From Niabella yanshanensis (GTDB taxonomy: Bacteria > Bacteroidota > Bacteroidia > Chitinophagales > Chitinophagaceae): a stretch of DNA of 64,000 nucleotides. Of the stretch, positions 16,800 to 26,259 are shown piece by piece (position 1 is the stretch's first letter; each line of letters starts with the position of its first letter). Under the pieces are notes generated by a model. It saw only the letters and a list, made by a program, of their open reading frames with translations. It had not been told where the DNA came from and searched no databases. The stretch is taken from positions 3,472,001-3,536,000 of the forward strand of contig NZ_CP139960.1 of the NCBI RefSeq assembly GCF_034424215.1, written 5' to 3'. The position numbers and the translations under genes were made by a program.

Positions 16800-16898
16800 C
16801 GGCTTAATATTTGGAAAATGAAGCAGCATTTTATAAAACTTTATGATAGGCAATCGTAAAGAAGCATGCTTTATGGGACTATAAAATCTAAAAGACTG

Positions 16899-17249
16899 AT
16901 GAAGAAATCTACAATTACTATTGATGTGCAGATGGATGAGAGCCGTGTGCCCGATTCGATCCAATGGAGTGCTACAGAAAGCTCGGCAGATAATGCGCAA
17001 AAAGCCAAAGCCATGATGATATCTTTTTGGGATAGCGCTGATAAGGCGGCTTTACGGATTGACCTGTGGACAAAAGATATGATGGTAGATGAAATGGCCG
17101 ATTTTTTCTACCAGACGCTGATGACTATGGCAGATACCTATGGCAGGGCCACCAAATACCAGGACCAGGTGGCGGATATGAAAAACTTTGCGAAGGACTT
17201 TTATAAAAAATTCCAGACCAAACAGGTAGAGGAGAATAAAGCCGGGTAG
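16899..17249 (+). CDS. gldC: Gliding motility-associated protein GldC
   Basis: 116-aa homologue of GldC. The ATG at 16899 (MKKSTITIDVQMDE) is preferred over an in-frame start at 16866. Conserved features are VPDSIQWSATES, AKAMMISFWDSADK and the hallmark LRIDLWTKDMMVDEMADFFYQ-type stretch at about residues 50-70. In Flavobacterium, GldC is part of the gliding gene set but peripheral to the motor and type IX secretion core. Many non-gliding Bacteroidetes keep it. No other gld genes lie in the window. Confidence 0.93.
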   Translation: MKKSTITIDVQMDESRVPDSIQWSATESSADNAQKAKAMMISFWDSADKAALRIDLWTKDMMVDEMADFFYQTLMTMADTYGRATKYQDQVADMKNFAKDFYKKFQTKQVEENKAG

Positions 17250-17337
17250 GTTGGTTGAATCCATAATTGGTTGAAAAGTTGAAAGGTCAATAGTCGATGG
17301 TACAACATCCAGCATCCAACATCTAACACACAATCCA

Positions 17338-18060
17338 TTGAAACTAAAAGAACTCATCATTTTCGAAAACGACAGCATTATTGCGTTGAATAAGCCGTCG
17401 GGCATGCTTTCCATTCCCGACAGGGAAGCTTCGGAGCCCAGTTTAAAGGATTTGCTGCAGCAGCAGTACCCGGACATCTTTACAGTGCACCGGCTGGATA
17501 AAGACACCAGCGGCCTGATCATTTTTGCTAAAACAGCTGCTGCCCATAAACATTTCAGCCGCCAGTTTGAAGAAAGGAAGACGGTAAAGATCTATGTGGG
17601 ACTGCTGATTGGATCTGTTTTACCAGCAGAAGGCACTATTGATCAGCCCATTGCTGAAAGTACTACTAAACGGGGTACCATGCTCATCCACAAACGTGGA
17701 AAGGCGGCCATTACGGATTACCAGGTACTGAAGGATTTTAAACTATACAGCTGGGTGCAGTTTCGCATTCATACCGGCCGAACGCACCAGATCCGTGTGC
17801 ATGCCAAATTTTTGGGCAATCCTTTGGTAGGAGATCCTGTTTATGGGGATGGCCGAACTATATTACTGTCTTCGTTCAAAAATAAATTTAAGCTGAATAA
17901 GGATACGCTGGAGGAAAGACCTTTATTAAATAGATTAGCATTGCATGCTTTTCAGTTAAGTATAACCGATGAAAATGGAAAGCTGCTGGAGCTGGAAGCG
18001 CCACTGTACAAGGACATGAAAGTGACATTGATGCAGATGGAGAAGTTTTTGAAGAAATAG
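17338..18060 (+). CDS. RluA-family pseudouridine synthase
   Basis: 240-aa RNA pseudouridine synthase. HRLDKDTSGL at residues 51-60 holds the catalytic Asp54. FRIHTGRTHQIRVHAKFLGNPLVGDPVYG is split across the usual RluA motifs II and III near residues 140-170. The only start that keeps the N-terminal strand (KELIIFENDSIIALNKPSG) is TTG at 17338; the first ATG is inside the domain. It lacks an S4 domain, so it is the short RluA/RluC/TruC-like type. The rRNA or tRNA target is not predictable. The upstream 88 bp is word-like intergenic repeat. Confidence 0.9.
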   Translation: MKLKELIIFENDSIIALNKPSGMLSIPDREASEPSLKDLLQQQYPDIFTVHRLDKDTSGLIIFAKTAAAHKHFSRQFEERKTVKIYVGLLIGSVLPAEGTIDQPIAESTTKRGTMLIHKRGKAAITDYQVLKDFKLYSWVQFRIHTGRTHQIRVHAKFLGNPLVGDPVYGDGRTILLSSFKNKFKLNKDTLEERPLLNRLALHAFQLSITDENGKLLELEAPLYKDMKVTLMQMEKFLKK

Positions 18061-18308
18061 TTGGCGAGCAACCTTTGGATCGTTAGTTTTGCGAGGAATT
18101 TAATCTATGAATAACTTTAAACAAAAGCTGAATTAGCTACCCAATTCAGGAGTCAGTGTTTTTAAAAGAACGTCTTCTGAAATTTTAAATAAACATCCAA
18201 AAATATCCCATTTGAAAAAGCTTTTATAGTTTGAAAACACCTTTTGACTCAGATTAATCTCCAACTAATATTAAATATCTAAATATTTAAATCACCAAAT
18301 AAATCACC

Positions 18309-19913
18309 ATGAAAAAGCAGTTAATTTATGTTTTAATGGGGCTAATACTAACTATTAGCGCCTGTAAGAAATCAGAAACCCTTTCCGACCAAAATCCTCA
18401 ACTCCAAAAATCAACAGAAAGCGAGCTCGTAACGCTTAAATCGGGTGTTGTTGTTGAAAAGCGGGGGAATAACTATATTTTTCTTGGGGATATATTATTA
18501 TCTGAAAGTCAATACAAATTACTGGGCGAAACTGGAACTATTTTTACTACAAATAATTATGATACGTCAAATAGAATGTCCTTAAACAGCATTCCGGTGA
18601 GCTCAAGAAGCGGCATTCATTATTTTCAGACTACAAGCCCAAGATCCGTCGGTTGGAACCCAGCTCAAAACATGTTTTGGAGTATGGTGAGGTATATTCG
18701 CAATAATAATTTAAGCTATACATCACGTTATTATATCGACGAAGCAATTGCTCATTGGGAAGCGACCACTAACGTCCGTTTTTATGATGCAACAGGAGAA
18801 CCGACCGTGGATCCAACGTATGGATTTGCTTATCCTTATGTGGAATTTGTGGAGGTTGTTGGGAACGTTAGTTCTTCTCAAGTTGGAAGACTGGGAGGGA
18901 AACAAATTTTAGAAGTAGGACAAATAAGTTCTATAGGTACAGTTATTCACGAAATTGGACATGCTATAGGGCTTTTTCACGAACAAAATAAGCCAGGTCG
19001 AAATAATTACATTAATGTGGATTTAAATAATGTTATCGATAGCTTTAAGCATAATTTTCAAGAAATATCGGATAATTATTATGCAATAGGAGCTGGCATT
19101 GATTTTGGCTCTATTATGATGTATCATCCTAAGGCGTTCGCAATAAATACTAGTACAGAAGTAATTACTAAAAAGGATGGTAGTAGCTATTTGCCTCAGT
19201 ATCAAAGGGATGGATTGTCTTCTTTAGACAGGGCCTTTGCTAACACATTTTATTTGCCCTTTAAGCCCAGATTTGACACTTACCGAGAGTTGGATAATGT
19301 AGTATATAAACCTGATAATACAATAATGACATCGCAAGAGCGACTGAATTTACAAGCATCATTAAACAATGGTAATCCGAATCCTCCACCTAACCATCTT
19401 TTTAAGCAAACTGGCATTGTTAACATGAATGTATTGGGATTGCCGATAAGGGAAATTGTAACATGGTGGGATGTTGCTAGCTCGGTTGTAATATCTCCCT
19501 CGAACAGTCCGTTCTTAACAAAAGGCCAGTTTATTAATACAGTTAATGGGTTATATAGGCTCGAATTTCAACACGATGGTAACCTAGTAATCTATAATAA
19601 TTCAAATAGCCAGGCGCTTTGGTCAATTTTATCCGTTGGCACGAACCGCGCTGGGGTTTGGTTCCAACCAGATGCTAATTTAGTTGTATATTCTAATTTA
19701 GATGGAACTGGTCCAATATGGGCATCACATAAACAATCTAGTAATTTGGGCAGTTATTATGGACTCAAAGTTTCGGATGTGCGATTAGTATTCCAGCATG
19801 ATGGAAATTTAGTTCTGGTGCTTCCGGAGCCGGCTTCTGGTCTGATGGGAGTAATAGCAGCAACAAGAAATCACAATGGAGTTCCAAGCTCTAATTTTGG
19901 ATCCCTTCAATAA
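18309..19913 (+). CDS. Astacin-like metalloprotease lipoprotein with B-lectin repeats
   Basis: 534-aa predicted surface or periplasmic lipoprotein (signal ending ISAC-KKS, Cys19). The protease domain (about residues 100-315) has the astacin zinc signature HEIGHAIGLFHE starting at His214 and a Met-turn-like SIMMYHP, so it belongs to M12A. The C-terminal third contains bulb-lectin (D-mannose-binding) repeats: QHDGNLVIY, QPDANLVVY and QHDGNLVLV, each near the QxDxNxVxY consensus. The design suggests a glycan-targeted protease. The gene is visibly more A+T-rich than its left neighbours, consistent with horizontal acquisition together with the island to its right. Confidence 0.88.
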   Translation: MKKQLIYVLMGLILTISACKKSETLSDQNPQLQKSTESELVTLKSGVVVEKRGNNYIFLGDILLSESQYKLLGETGTIFTTNNYDTSNRMSLNSIPVSSRSGIHYFQTTSPRSVGWNPAQNMFWSMVRYIRNNNLSYTSRYYIDEAIAHWEATTNVRFYDATGEPTVDPTYGFAYPYVEFVEVVGNVSSSQVGRLGGKQILEVGQISSIGTVIHEIGHAIGLFHEQNKPGRNNYINVDLNNVIDSFKHNFQEISDNYYAIGAGIDFGSIMMYHPKAFAINTSTEVITKKDGSSYLPQYQRDGLSSLDRAFANTFYLPFKPRFDTYRELDNVVYKPDNTIMTSQERLNLQASLNNGNPNPPPNHLFKQTGIVNMNVLGLPIREIVTWWDVASSVVISPSNSPFLTKGQFINTVNGLYRLEFQHDGNLVIYNNSNSQALWSILSVGTNRAGVWFQPDANLVVYSNLDGTGPIWASHKQSSNLGSYYGLKVSDVRLVFQHDGNLVLVLPEPASGLMGVIAATRNHNGVPSSNFGSLQ

Positions 19914-19943
19914 CTGCGACGATTGTTGCTCGCTGGCGCAGTT
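19912..19943 (+). terminator. Possible terminator after the astacin gene
   Basis: AACTGCG / CGCAGTT form a 7-bp stem with an 18-nt loop overlapping the stop codon; only a weak T tract follows. Confidence 0.35.
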
Positions 19944-20054
19944 TCTTGCTTTCAATGGGTAGTAATAAATTGTATTAAATTTTAAGGATTTGCCGGCAAA
20001 TTTATATTACTATTTATAAAAAGGCCGAGCATCTACCATACTCAACACAGACAA

Positions 20055-21377
20055 GGGACTATCTCATAAAGTGTGTAAACTTTTAATCGGGGTTGTCTTT
20101 TTACAACGTTATTCTCTTATCAAAAATAGTTAAAAACTGATTTAGGATCATGCCCAATTTCTAATGGGCATGGTCCATTTTTTTGATGCTTCACGTAATG
20201 CCAGGTAAACAGACTTGATTACAGCATCATCATTAGGGAAAGAAAGTTTGTTTTTAGTATACTTCCTTATTTTCCCATTCAAATTTTCAATTAGGTTGGT
20301 CGTATAAATAATTTGCCTGATCTCTATAGGGAAGTCAAAAAATACGGTCAATTCATCCCAGTTTTCCCGCCAGCTTTTGATAGCATATGAGTATTTATTG
20401 TTCCATTTAAGTTCCATAGCATCCAGAGCCGCAAGTGCAGCTTGCCGTGTGGGAGCAGCATAAATATCTTTCATATCGCGGCTAAACTCCTTTTTATCCT
20501 TCCAAACTACATACCGGCAGCTGTTCCTTATCTGATGAACTACACAGATCTGAGTGGCTGATTCAGGGAATACAGTGCGGATTGTTTGGGTAAAGCCGTT
20601 GAGATTGTCGGTGGCAGTGATCAGTATATCCTGCAGGCCACGGGCATTCATATCTGTGAGAACACTCATCCAATATGCTGCTGATTCATTCTTACCCAGC
20701 CACATCCCTAATACTTCTTTGTAACCGTCTCTTCTGAGCCCTACAGCGATATAAACCGTTTTATTAACTACTTTACTATTCTCTCTTACTTTAAAAACGA
20801 TACCGTCCAGCCAAACGATGAGGTACACCGGCTCAAGCGGTCGGTTCTGCCAGGCAATGATATCCTCAGCTATCCGGGAGGTAATACGGCTGATAGTAGA
20901 AGGTGATACTTCAAAGCTATAAACATCTTTGATCTGCTCTTCGATATCTGCTACACTCATCCCTTTTGCATATAGGGATACGATAACTTCTTCAATACCA
21001 TCCACCATATTTTCCCGTTTCGGTACAATCATGGGGTTGAAGCTGGCATCGCGGTCGCGTGGTACATGGATCTCAGACTCTCCAAAGCTTGTCCTGATTT
21101 TTTTCCTTCCATAACCATTCCGGGCATTACTATTAGCCGATTGGCCATGCTTCTCATAGCCAAGATGACCGTCCAGTTCTCCTTCCAACATCTTTTCAAT
21201 GCCCCGCTTTTGAAGCTGGCCAAGAAAACTATTGAGCTCGTCGCGGCTCTTGAATTGTTTTAAAAAATCCTCTGTTAAAAAATCTTCTGGTCGCATAAAA
21301 CTGTATGTATTTAAAAATAAAAAAATCGGAGTACTAATCCCCGATTTTTATCACTTACACAGTTTTTGAAATGGTGT
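20055..21377 (-). mobile_element. IS256-family insertion sequence, apparently complete
   Basis: About 1.3 kb. Imperfect terminal inverted repeats are seen: the left end GGGACTATCTCATAAAG (20055 on) aligns to the complement of the right end with 11 of 17 matches, and both ends continue into a shared TGTGTAA and AATCGGGG. CAGACAA occurs immediately outside both ends (20048-20054 and 21378-21384), consistent with a target duplication of 7-8 bp. One full-length transposase gene lies on the minus strand. The element sits at the left edge of the polysaccharide cluster. Confidence 0.85.
20148..21296 (-). CDS. IS256-family transposase
   Basis: 382-aa mutator-type DDE transposase. The N-terminal region has [25 protein letters not shown], typical of IS256. 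The catalytic core shows Asp in [12 protein letters not shown], Asp in [10 protein letters not shown] and Glu in [14 protein letters not shown]. The CVVHQIRNS motif (C..H) lies between the second Asp and the Glu. There are no internal stops, so the element may be active. Transposition is by double-strand DNA excision with circular intermediates in characterised relatives. Confidence 0.95.
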   Translation of the reverse strand: MRPEDFLTEDFLKQFKSRDELNSFLGQLQKRGIEKMLEGELDGHLGYEKHGQSANSNARNGYGRKKIRTSFGESEIHVPRDRDASFNPMIVPKRENMVDGIEEVIVSLYAKGMSVADIEEQIKDVYSFEVSPSTISRITSRIAEDIIAWQNRPLEPVYLIVWLDGIVFKVRENSKVVNKTVYIAVGLRRDGYKEVLGMWLGKNESAAYWMSVLTDMNARGLQDILITATDNLNGFTQTIRTVFPESATQICVVHQIRNSCRYVVWKDKKEFSRDMKDIYAAPTRQAALAALDAMELKWNNKYSYAIKSWRENWDELTVFFDFPIEIRQIIYTTNLIENLNGKIRKYTKNKLSFPNDDAVIKSVYLALREASKKWTMPIRNWA

Positions 21378-21488
21378 CAGACAAAAAATGATAACGCCTC
21401 ACTTTTAGCTAAATGCCGTTAAGTGGGGCTTATTATTTTCCTCGCTTACAATACTTCATAGGGCATCGTAAATTTCCGATAGCATAAT

Positions 21489-22499
21489 TTAAAGTTTTTC
21501 ATAACGCCTTTTTACCAATTCCTCAAATTGAGGCTGATAGCAAAACTCGAACCCGGTGTCTCCTTCGATAATCACATTAGGACAATCGAAATAAGTTTCC
21601 AGCAACCGGTTAACTTTTAAGCCTTCGGCCATTGCAAACGGAGCAGATTGGTTGCCGATAAATAATTTAGCGCCGGCAATAATTGAAGCCATCTGGAGAA
21701 AATCTTTTACAGGTAAATAGGTTAGGTTAGGAATGGATTGTTTTAATAGTCGGTATTCGTTTTCTACACCTAAAAAGTATACCTCCGGGTACTTTTTCAG
21801 AAAAGAGTAATCAATACCCGGTGCATTATAACGCTGACTACGGCAAATAACTATGCCATTTTTTGCTGTTGGGTCAATAGCAGGAACGTACAGCCACTGC
21901 TTACTCAAATCACTTCCTCCGGGATAATATAAGAAATGCCAACGTGATATATGACCTTTATGATGGTTCCACGGAAGCTTTCTAAAGATGTCAAGATCTA
22001 TGTCAATATGTTGTTGTTGATAAGTATCGCAAGAATGAATAATCGGCTGTACGGTTAACAGTGGCTCAGCCATTTTATATATGCTGCTGTTAAGCATCAC
22101 ATTTCCTAACGGATGGGACCAATAAGATTCCTGCGTTATAGGCTGATCTAATGGTAAATAAAGACGTATTCCCTGCTCTCCGGATAAAGCTTTCATTGCT
22201 GGAATCGAATAGATCAGATCGCCGAGTTGACCGCTATGTTTTACATTAACAATTTTGCTAACGGGAAATTCCAAAAGCGGAGGAAGAACCTCTTTCGATC
22301 TTTTTACAAACTCTTCCCGACGATGATCATAGTCTTTAATAGCTCTATAGTTCCTGATAAATTGTTGTTTTTTTTGCTCGAATTCATTTCTTAATTCTTC
22401 ATGGTATGCCAGTAACTCCTTATACTCTTTTTTCAGCTCTTTGTATTGTGCTTTTGACTTTGCCTTAAGTCTTAACTGTAGCTTTTTAAAAACATTCAT
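21489..22499 (-). CDS. GT9-like glycosyltransferase-fold protein with N-terminal coiled coil
   Basis: 336-aa cytoplasmic protein. Residues 1-75 are very rich in Lys, Glu and Gln in heptad-like order (QYKELKKEYKELLAYHEELR), predicting a coiled coil. The rest looks like a GT-B fold related to heptosyltransferases: VNVKHSGQLGDLIYSIPAMKAL near the first strand and LFIGNQSAPFAMAEGL near the C-terminus (the GNxS/G...A motif of GT9). No donor assignment is possible. It is the last gene of a minus-strand run with the WbsX-like gene 17 bp upstream, so the two are probably co-transcribed. Confidence 0.65.
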   Translation of the reverse strand: MNVFKKLQLRLKAKSKAQYKELKKEYKELLAYHEELRNEFEQKKQQFIRNYRAIKDYDHRREEFVKRSKEVLPPLLEFPVSKIVNVKHSGQLGDLIYSIPAMKALSGEQGIRLYLPLDQPITQESYWSHPLGNVMLNSSIYKMAEPLLTVQPIIHSCDTYQQQHIDIDLDIFRKLPWNHHKGHISRWHFLYYPGGSDLSKQWLYVPAIDPTAKNGIVICRSQRYNAPGIDYSFLKKYPEVYFLGVENEYRLLKQSIPNLTYLPVKDFLQMASIIAGAKLFIGNQSAPFAMAEGLKVNRLLETYFDCPNVIIEGDTGFEFCYQPQFEELVKRRYEKL

Positions 22500-22516
22500 A
22501 AATAGCAGTTAAAATA

Positions 22517-23587
22517 TTAATGTTTTCTAAGAAGCTCTTCTTTAAACACCTCAAGATATTGCTTTCCATATTTTAAGTCTGGCTCTATGTAATTGCCTTC
22601 AGCCCATTCATTCCAGGATTTTATAAAGACAATTCTATGCCCGGGGCTTTTGTGTAATACCGAGTCAAAGACACTCCTGACATGTGTTCTGAAAAGCTCA
22701 GGGGTAGAGTTATGAAGTATCAGCCGCTTATTACCTGTACGTGGTGAATGATCCCAGTTTGGAATAAGAGATGGAAATACGTTCTCCTTTCGATCTTCTT
22801 CACCCGAAAAATATCTGGCTGCTTCAGCATAATCGTAAACATTTTTAAGCTTTAAACCTAATTTAACAGGAAGCTTTTTTAAAAAACTTCTTTTCATTTG
22901 TTGTAATGCAAACAAGCGAAGAATATTAACGCTATCATATCCTTTATTAAGTACATCCTGGATCTCTGGTGGATAAGCAGAGTGTGCAACAAAATGAAGC
23001 CCTTTAAGTCCGTTTTTGACCGCCATGTTTTGCCAAATATCTATAAACATAGCTGGATCTGGAATAGCCAACGGCTGAAAGATAAATACCAGGGGTTTAC
23101 CATCTATCAAAATATAGCGTGGATCTTGAAAAGCTTCTAATAAAGTGTGAAAATGTTGTTCATAGTCCTGCACCCCCGGGTATGTTTGTTCCATTAAGGT
23201 GCCTTGCACGCCATGCCACACTCCGCTCCATGAGTCATTAGCCCATGCAAGGCAAAAAGGGAAATCAGGCTTTTTTGATTTCAATACACTGTTGAAGACG
23301 CCCTCCAGTAATTGTTTACCATTGCCAAACCAGTAATGCCAATAACAAAACCCTTCTATTCCATATTCACGAGCCATATCAGCTTGTGCCTCACGCGCTT
23401 CTGGTAGCCGTAGGTCATAATATCCTAAATCTGAAGGCACCCTGGGTTGGTAATGTCCGCGAAATAATGGTTTAGCTTTACCCACGTTGGTCCATTCTGT
23501 AAATCCGGTTCCCCACCATTTATTATTTTCCGGAATCGGATGAAATTGAGGAAGATAGTGTGCTATTGCGCGGATTGGTCTTATCAT
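22517..23587 (-). CDS. WbsX-like (GH99-like) polysaccharide biosynthesis protein
   Basis: 356-aa protein of the WbsX family, found in O-antigen and rhamnan clusters with a GH99-like barrel. Hallmarks: AHYLPQFHPIPENNKWWG, GFTEWTNVGKA, GIEGFCYWHYWF and, near the C-terminus, IKSWNEWAEGNYIEPD. The start at 23587 (MIRPIRAIAHYLPQF) is chosen over 23614 because it begins directly at the first strand and lies 24 bp from a -7 element. These proteins act in the cytoplasm next to glycosyltransferases; the exact reaction is not settled. Neighbours support surface-glycan assembly. Confidence 0.88.
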   Translation of the reverse strand: MIRPIRAIAHYLPQFHPIPENNKWWGTGFTEWTNVGKAKPLFRGHYQPRVPSDLGYYDLRLPEAREAQADMAREYGIEGFCYWHYWFGNGKQLLEGVFNSVLKSKKPDFPFCLAWANDSWSGVWHGVQGTLMEQTYPGVQDYEQHFHTLLEAFQDPRYILIDGKPLVFIFQPLAIPDPAMFIDIWQNMAVKNGLKGLHFVAHSAYPPEIQDVLNKGYDSVNILRLFALQQMKRSFLKKLPVKLGLKLKNVYDYAEAARYFSGEEDRKENVFPSLIPNWDHSPRTGNKRLILHNSTPELFRTHVRSVFDSVLHKSPGHRIVFIKSWNEWAEGNYIEPDLKYGKQYLEVFKEELLRKH

Positions 23588-23611
23588 AATTAAAATAAAC
23601 TGTAATAAATG

Positions 23612-23639
23612 CAAAGATATTTGCTGATTACAAATACAA
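23612..23639 (-). promoter_or_regulatory. Candidate promoter for the WbsX/GT9-like pair
   Basis: On the minus strand, TTG (23639-23637), a 17-bp spacer and TATCTTTG (23619-23612) followed by CA. Confidence 0.45.
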
Positions 23640-23791
23640 TAGTAAGTAATTGAAAATAATAGGAAAATAAGCTGTATCGAAGGCTTATTGGAGAATAATA
23701 CTCCCTCATAGTACCTGTTAGGAAAAAATGGACCGGAGGTTTTTCTGATAACCTTTCTTTCTTAGACCTGGCAGATTCTGCCTAACCTTAT

Positions 23792-25063
23792 TTAAGCCGT
23801 TATTGCTAGTGCTTTTTTTTCAACAACATGGTCCTTCCCATTTAAAGCAGTATTGAGGTCAAATATATGGTCCAACTGTTTGTAAACTTTCTTTTTTTCA
23901 AAATATGTTGTAAATGTTTTTCTGGATAATGTTCTAATACTGTCATAGTAACTGGGATTACTAAGAAGTTTCTTGATATGAATGGAGAATTCCTCAGGGG
24001 TGTCGCTTCTTAAACACCCGTTATCTGTTTTTATCGGTAATCCATCCAAGCCTCGCAAATTGCAAACAATGGGCAATCCATAAGACATAGCTTCTACCAC
24101 TTTTACTTTTACTCCGGTACCCTCCAGCATTGGGCAGATAGATATTCTCGACCTCAGATAGTATTCCGACAAATCATTAATAAAAAGATGCTTTTCTACA
24201 TTGGGAAACGAAGGGAAATGATTACAGATTAAGCCAACAACGCATATGGTAATAGCATCAGGAAGTAGTGGATATACATATTCAAAAAACCAAGAAATGG
24301 ATTTTTTATTATTTTCGTTATCACTTCCAACATAAATGATATCGTATTTACTATCATTAAATTGATGCGAAAACTCGGTCATATTATCCTCATACAAAAT
24401 GGGCACAAATTGATGGTTGCCTGGGACAAACTGACTAAAAAGATATTGCTCATCTGCAGATTGAGACCAAACTTCGTCAAAAAGAGACAAAAGCTCTATC
24501 TCTTTTTCAAATGTTTTTCCCAGTAAAAAATTCTTTCGGCTTTTATATTGGGCTGTCATAAAATCATGTGTATCATTTATGAGTTTTGCACCGTTTAAAT
24601 GAGGGTTATTATCTATCAACCTTGCCCAAATAACATAACTGATAATAACAATGTCATATTTTTTACGTTGCAACTGATTATTAAAATCTCTTTCAATCTG
24701 TATTGTTGTGTAATCGGTTATAAGGTTTTTGCGATATTTTTTCTTAAATGATCGTAATTTGTTCGGCAATTTATAGCGTAAAAGATACTTCAGTTTGTTG
24801 CTTTTTGACATTTTTTTGTGCGCTAGCACCAAGCCGATATCTGGAAAATTAATCTTGAACTCCCTTGTATCCTGTTCATTCCAGGCTGCCCATTCTTTTA
24901 CTGCCATGTAATCTACTTCCATAAAATGAGACCTGCTCTGAAAGTATTCTAGCATTTGATTTACATGTATTCTATTGCCCTGATCTTTTCTTGTTGGAGG
25001 GTCAGGCATGAAATAAAGAATTCGTTTTTTTACTGTCATTCGTCTAATTTTTTTATAGGTCAA
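23792..25063 (-). CDS. GT4-family glycosyltransferase (paralogue A)
   Basis: 423-aa predicted cytoplasmic glycosyltransferase of GT-B fold. The C-terminal domain contains ISICPMLEGTGVKVKVVEAMSYGLPIVCN split across the GT4 EX7E region (about residues 315-345), preceded by YDIIYVGSDN. The N-terminus ILYFMPDPPTRKDQGNRIHV is the acceptor-domain first strand. Starts at 25063 and 25039 are both possible. It is clearly paralogous to the GT4 gene at 27066: LINDTHDFMTAQ vs IIDTHDFFTSQ and the CPML.GTG.KVKVVEA block. It belongs to the surface-glycan island. Confidence 0.85.
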   Translation of the reverse strand: MTYKKIRRMTVKKRILYFMPDPPTRKDQGNRIHVNQMLEYFQSRSHFMEVDYMAVKEWAAWNEQDTREFKINFPDIGLVLAHKKMSKSNKLKYLLRYKLPNKLRSFKKKYRKNLITDYTTIQIERDFNNQLQRKKYDIVIISYVIWARLIDNNPHLNGAKLINDTHDFMTAQYKSRKNFLLGKTFEKEIELLSLFDEVWSQSADEQYLFSQFVPGNHQFVPILYEDNMTEFSHQFNDSKYDIIYVGSDNENNKKSISWFFEYVYPLLPDAITICVVGLICNHFPSFPNVEKHLFINDLSEYYLRSRISICPMLEGTGVKVKVVEAMSYGLPIVCNLRGLDGLPIKTDNGCLRSDTPEEFSIHIKKLLSNPSYYDSIRTLSRKTFTTYFEKKKVYKQLDHIFDLNTALNGKDHVVEKKALAITA

Positions 25064-25442
25064 TTGGTTTTCAGACTTCTTGAAAAAGGTAACGGATGTT
25101 CGAACCTTTTATAAAACGCATAAATATTCCATTTCGCAACTTATCCCTGGAATAATTTTGTTAAAATTTATCTAGGGGCTGAGTTAATACGGAATTATGA
25201 GGAAGTAAACAGAATTTCCCCGGTTTAAGTCTGATTCTCACAAAACTGCATTGAGTTGTGTTCAATGAAGTGTTGCATTTGATAAAGTTTTTACGTTCAA
25301 AAAATACGTTTGTATGCAGACTTCAAAAAGCATGGAGAACGGCAATATTATCCTCTATTAATTTATTAATTGTGTATGTGGCAAAAAATTTGATTAGTAA
25401 AGGCTTAACTTTATGGTATTAAACTAAAACAAGGATTTTTGC
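25064..25442. other. Divergent A+T-rich intergenic region in the glycan cluster
   Basis: 379 bp between the divergent GT4 and GT2 genes. No ORF of credible coding character and no RNA gene seen. TACGTTTG at 25305-25312 matches a -7 element for rightward transcription, but the nearest TTTG upstream is 23 bp away, longer than usual. It probably holds both promoters. Confidence 0.4.
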
Positions 25443-26249
25443 ATGATGACTGGCAAAAGAAGGAAAACTCGCGTATCTCTCATTATCTCTACTTACAATT
25501 GGCCGGACGCACTGATGCTTTGCCTGCAAAGTGTTCTTAGTCAATCTGTGTTGCCCGATGAGGTGATCATTGCTGATGATGGTTCAGGTATGTCTACTAG
25601 TTCGGTTATAAAAGCATTTGAGCAGGATTTCGAAAGAACTGTTAAGCATGTATGGCAGGAAGATAAGGGCTTCAGAAAATCACTTATTTTAAATAAAGCC
25701 ATAAAGGAAGCAACTGGCGAATATATTGTACAAATAGATGGTGACGTGATATTGGATAGAAATTTTATAGCAGACCATCTGTTTGTGGCCGAAGAGGGCT
25801 GTTTCGTAAGAGGATCAAGAGGAATGTTGACGCCGGAAAAGACAAGGCAAATCCTCTTGGCAAAAAGCATTGATATTCATTGTTGGTCGCCTGGTATTCG
25901 TAATCGCAATAATGTTTTGCGTAGTCAGTTTTTTGCTAGGCTTATTGCTCGTAAAAGTCTTTCCTCGAAATCTGTTAGAGGAAGTAATCTGGCTTTTAGA
26001 AAAAAGGATTTTGAACTAGTGAACGGATATGATAATGATTTAACGGGTTGGGGCCACGAGGACGAAGAGCTTGCTACCCGCTTTGTTAACAGCGGAATTT
26101 ATAAAAAGGTAGTTAAACTGGCGGCAGTACAATATCACCTACATCATAAGGAGGCCTCTAAGAATAACGAGCCGATACATGCAGATGCGGTACTGAAAAA
26201 AAGAATGGAATGTGCTGTGTTTTGTATTAATGGGTTTCAGCAAATTTAA
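25443..26249 (+). CDS. GT2-family glycosyltransferase (paralogue 1)
   Basis: 268-aa GT-A fold transferase. VSLIISTYNWPDALMLCLQS is the N-terminal nucleotide-binding strand (about residues 11-30), IIADDGSG follows, and QIDGDVIL (about 98-105) is the metal-binding DxD. A C-terminal galactosyltransferase-like block has RGSNLAFRKKDF and GWGHEDEELATR (about 181-215), where ED is the likely catalytic base region. It resembles chondroitin-polymerase-type GT2 enzymes. No membrane anchor. The ATG at 25443 is followed immediately by another ATG; either may be used. It runs into paralogue 2. Confidence 0.88.
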   Translation: MMTGKRRKTRVSLIISTYNWPDALMLCLQSVLSQSVLPDEVIIADDGSGMSTSSVIKAFEQDFERTVKHVWQEDKGFRKSLILNKAIKEATGEYIVQIDGDVILDRNFIADHLFVAEEGCFVRGSRGMLTPEKTRQILLAKSIDIHCWSPGIRNRNNVLRSQFFARLIARKSLSSKSVRGSNLAFRKKDFELVNGYDNDLTGWGHEDEELATRFVNSGIYKKVVKLAAVQYHLHHKEASKNNEPIHADAVLKKRMECAVFCINGFQQI

Positions 26250-26259
26250 CGGCTTACAA

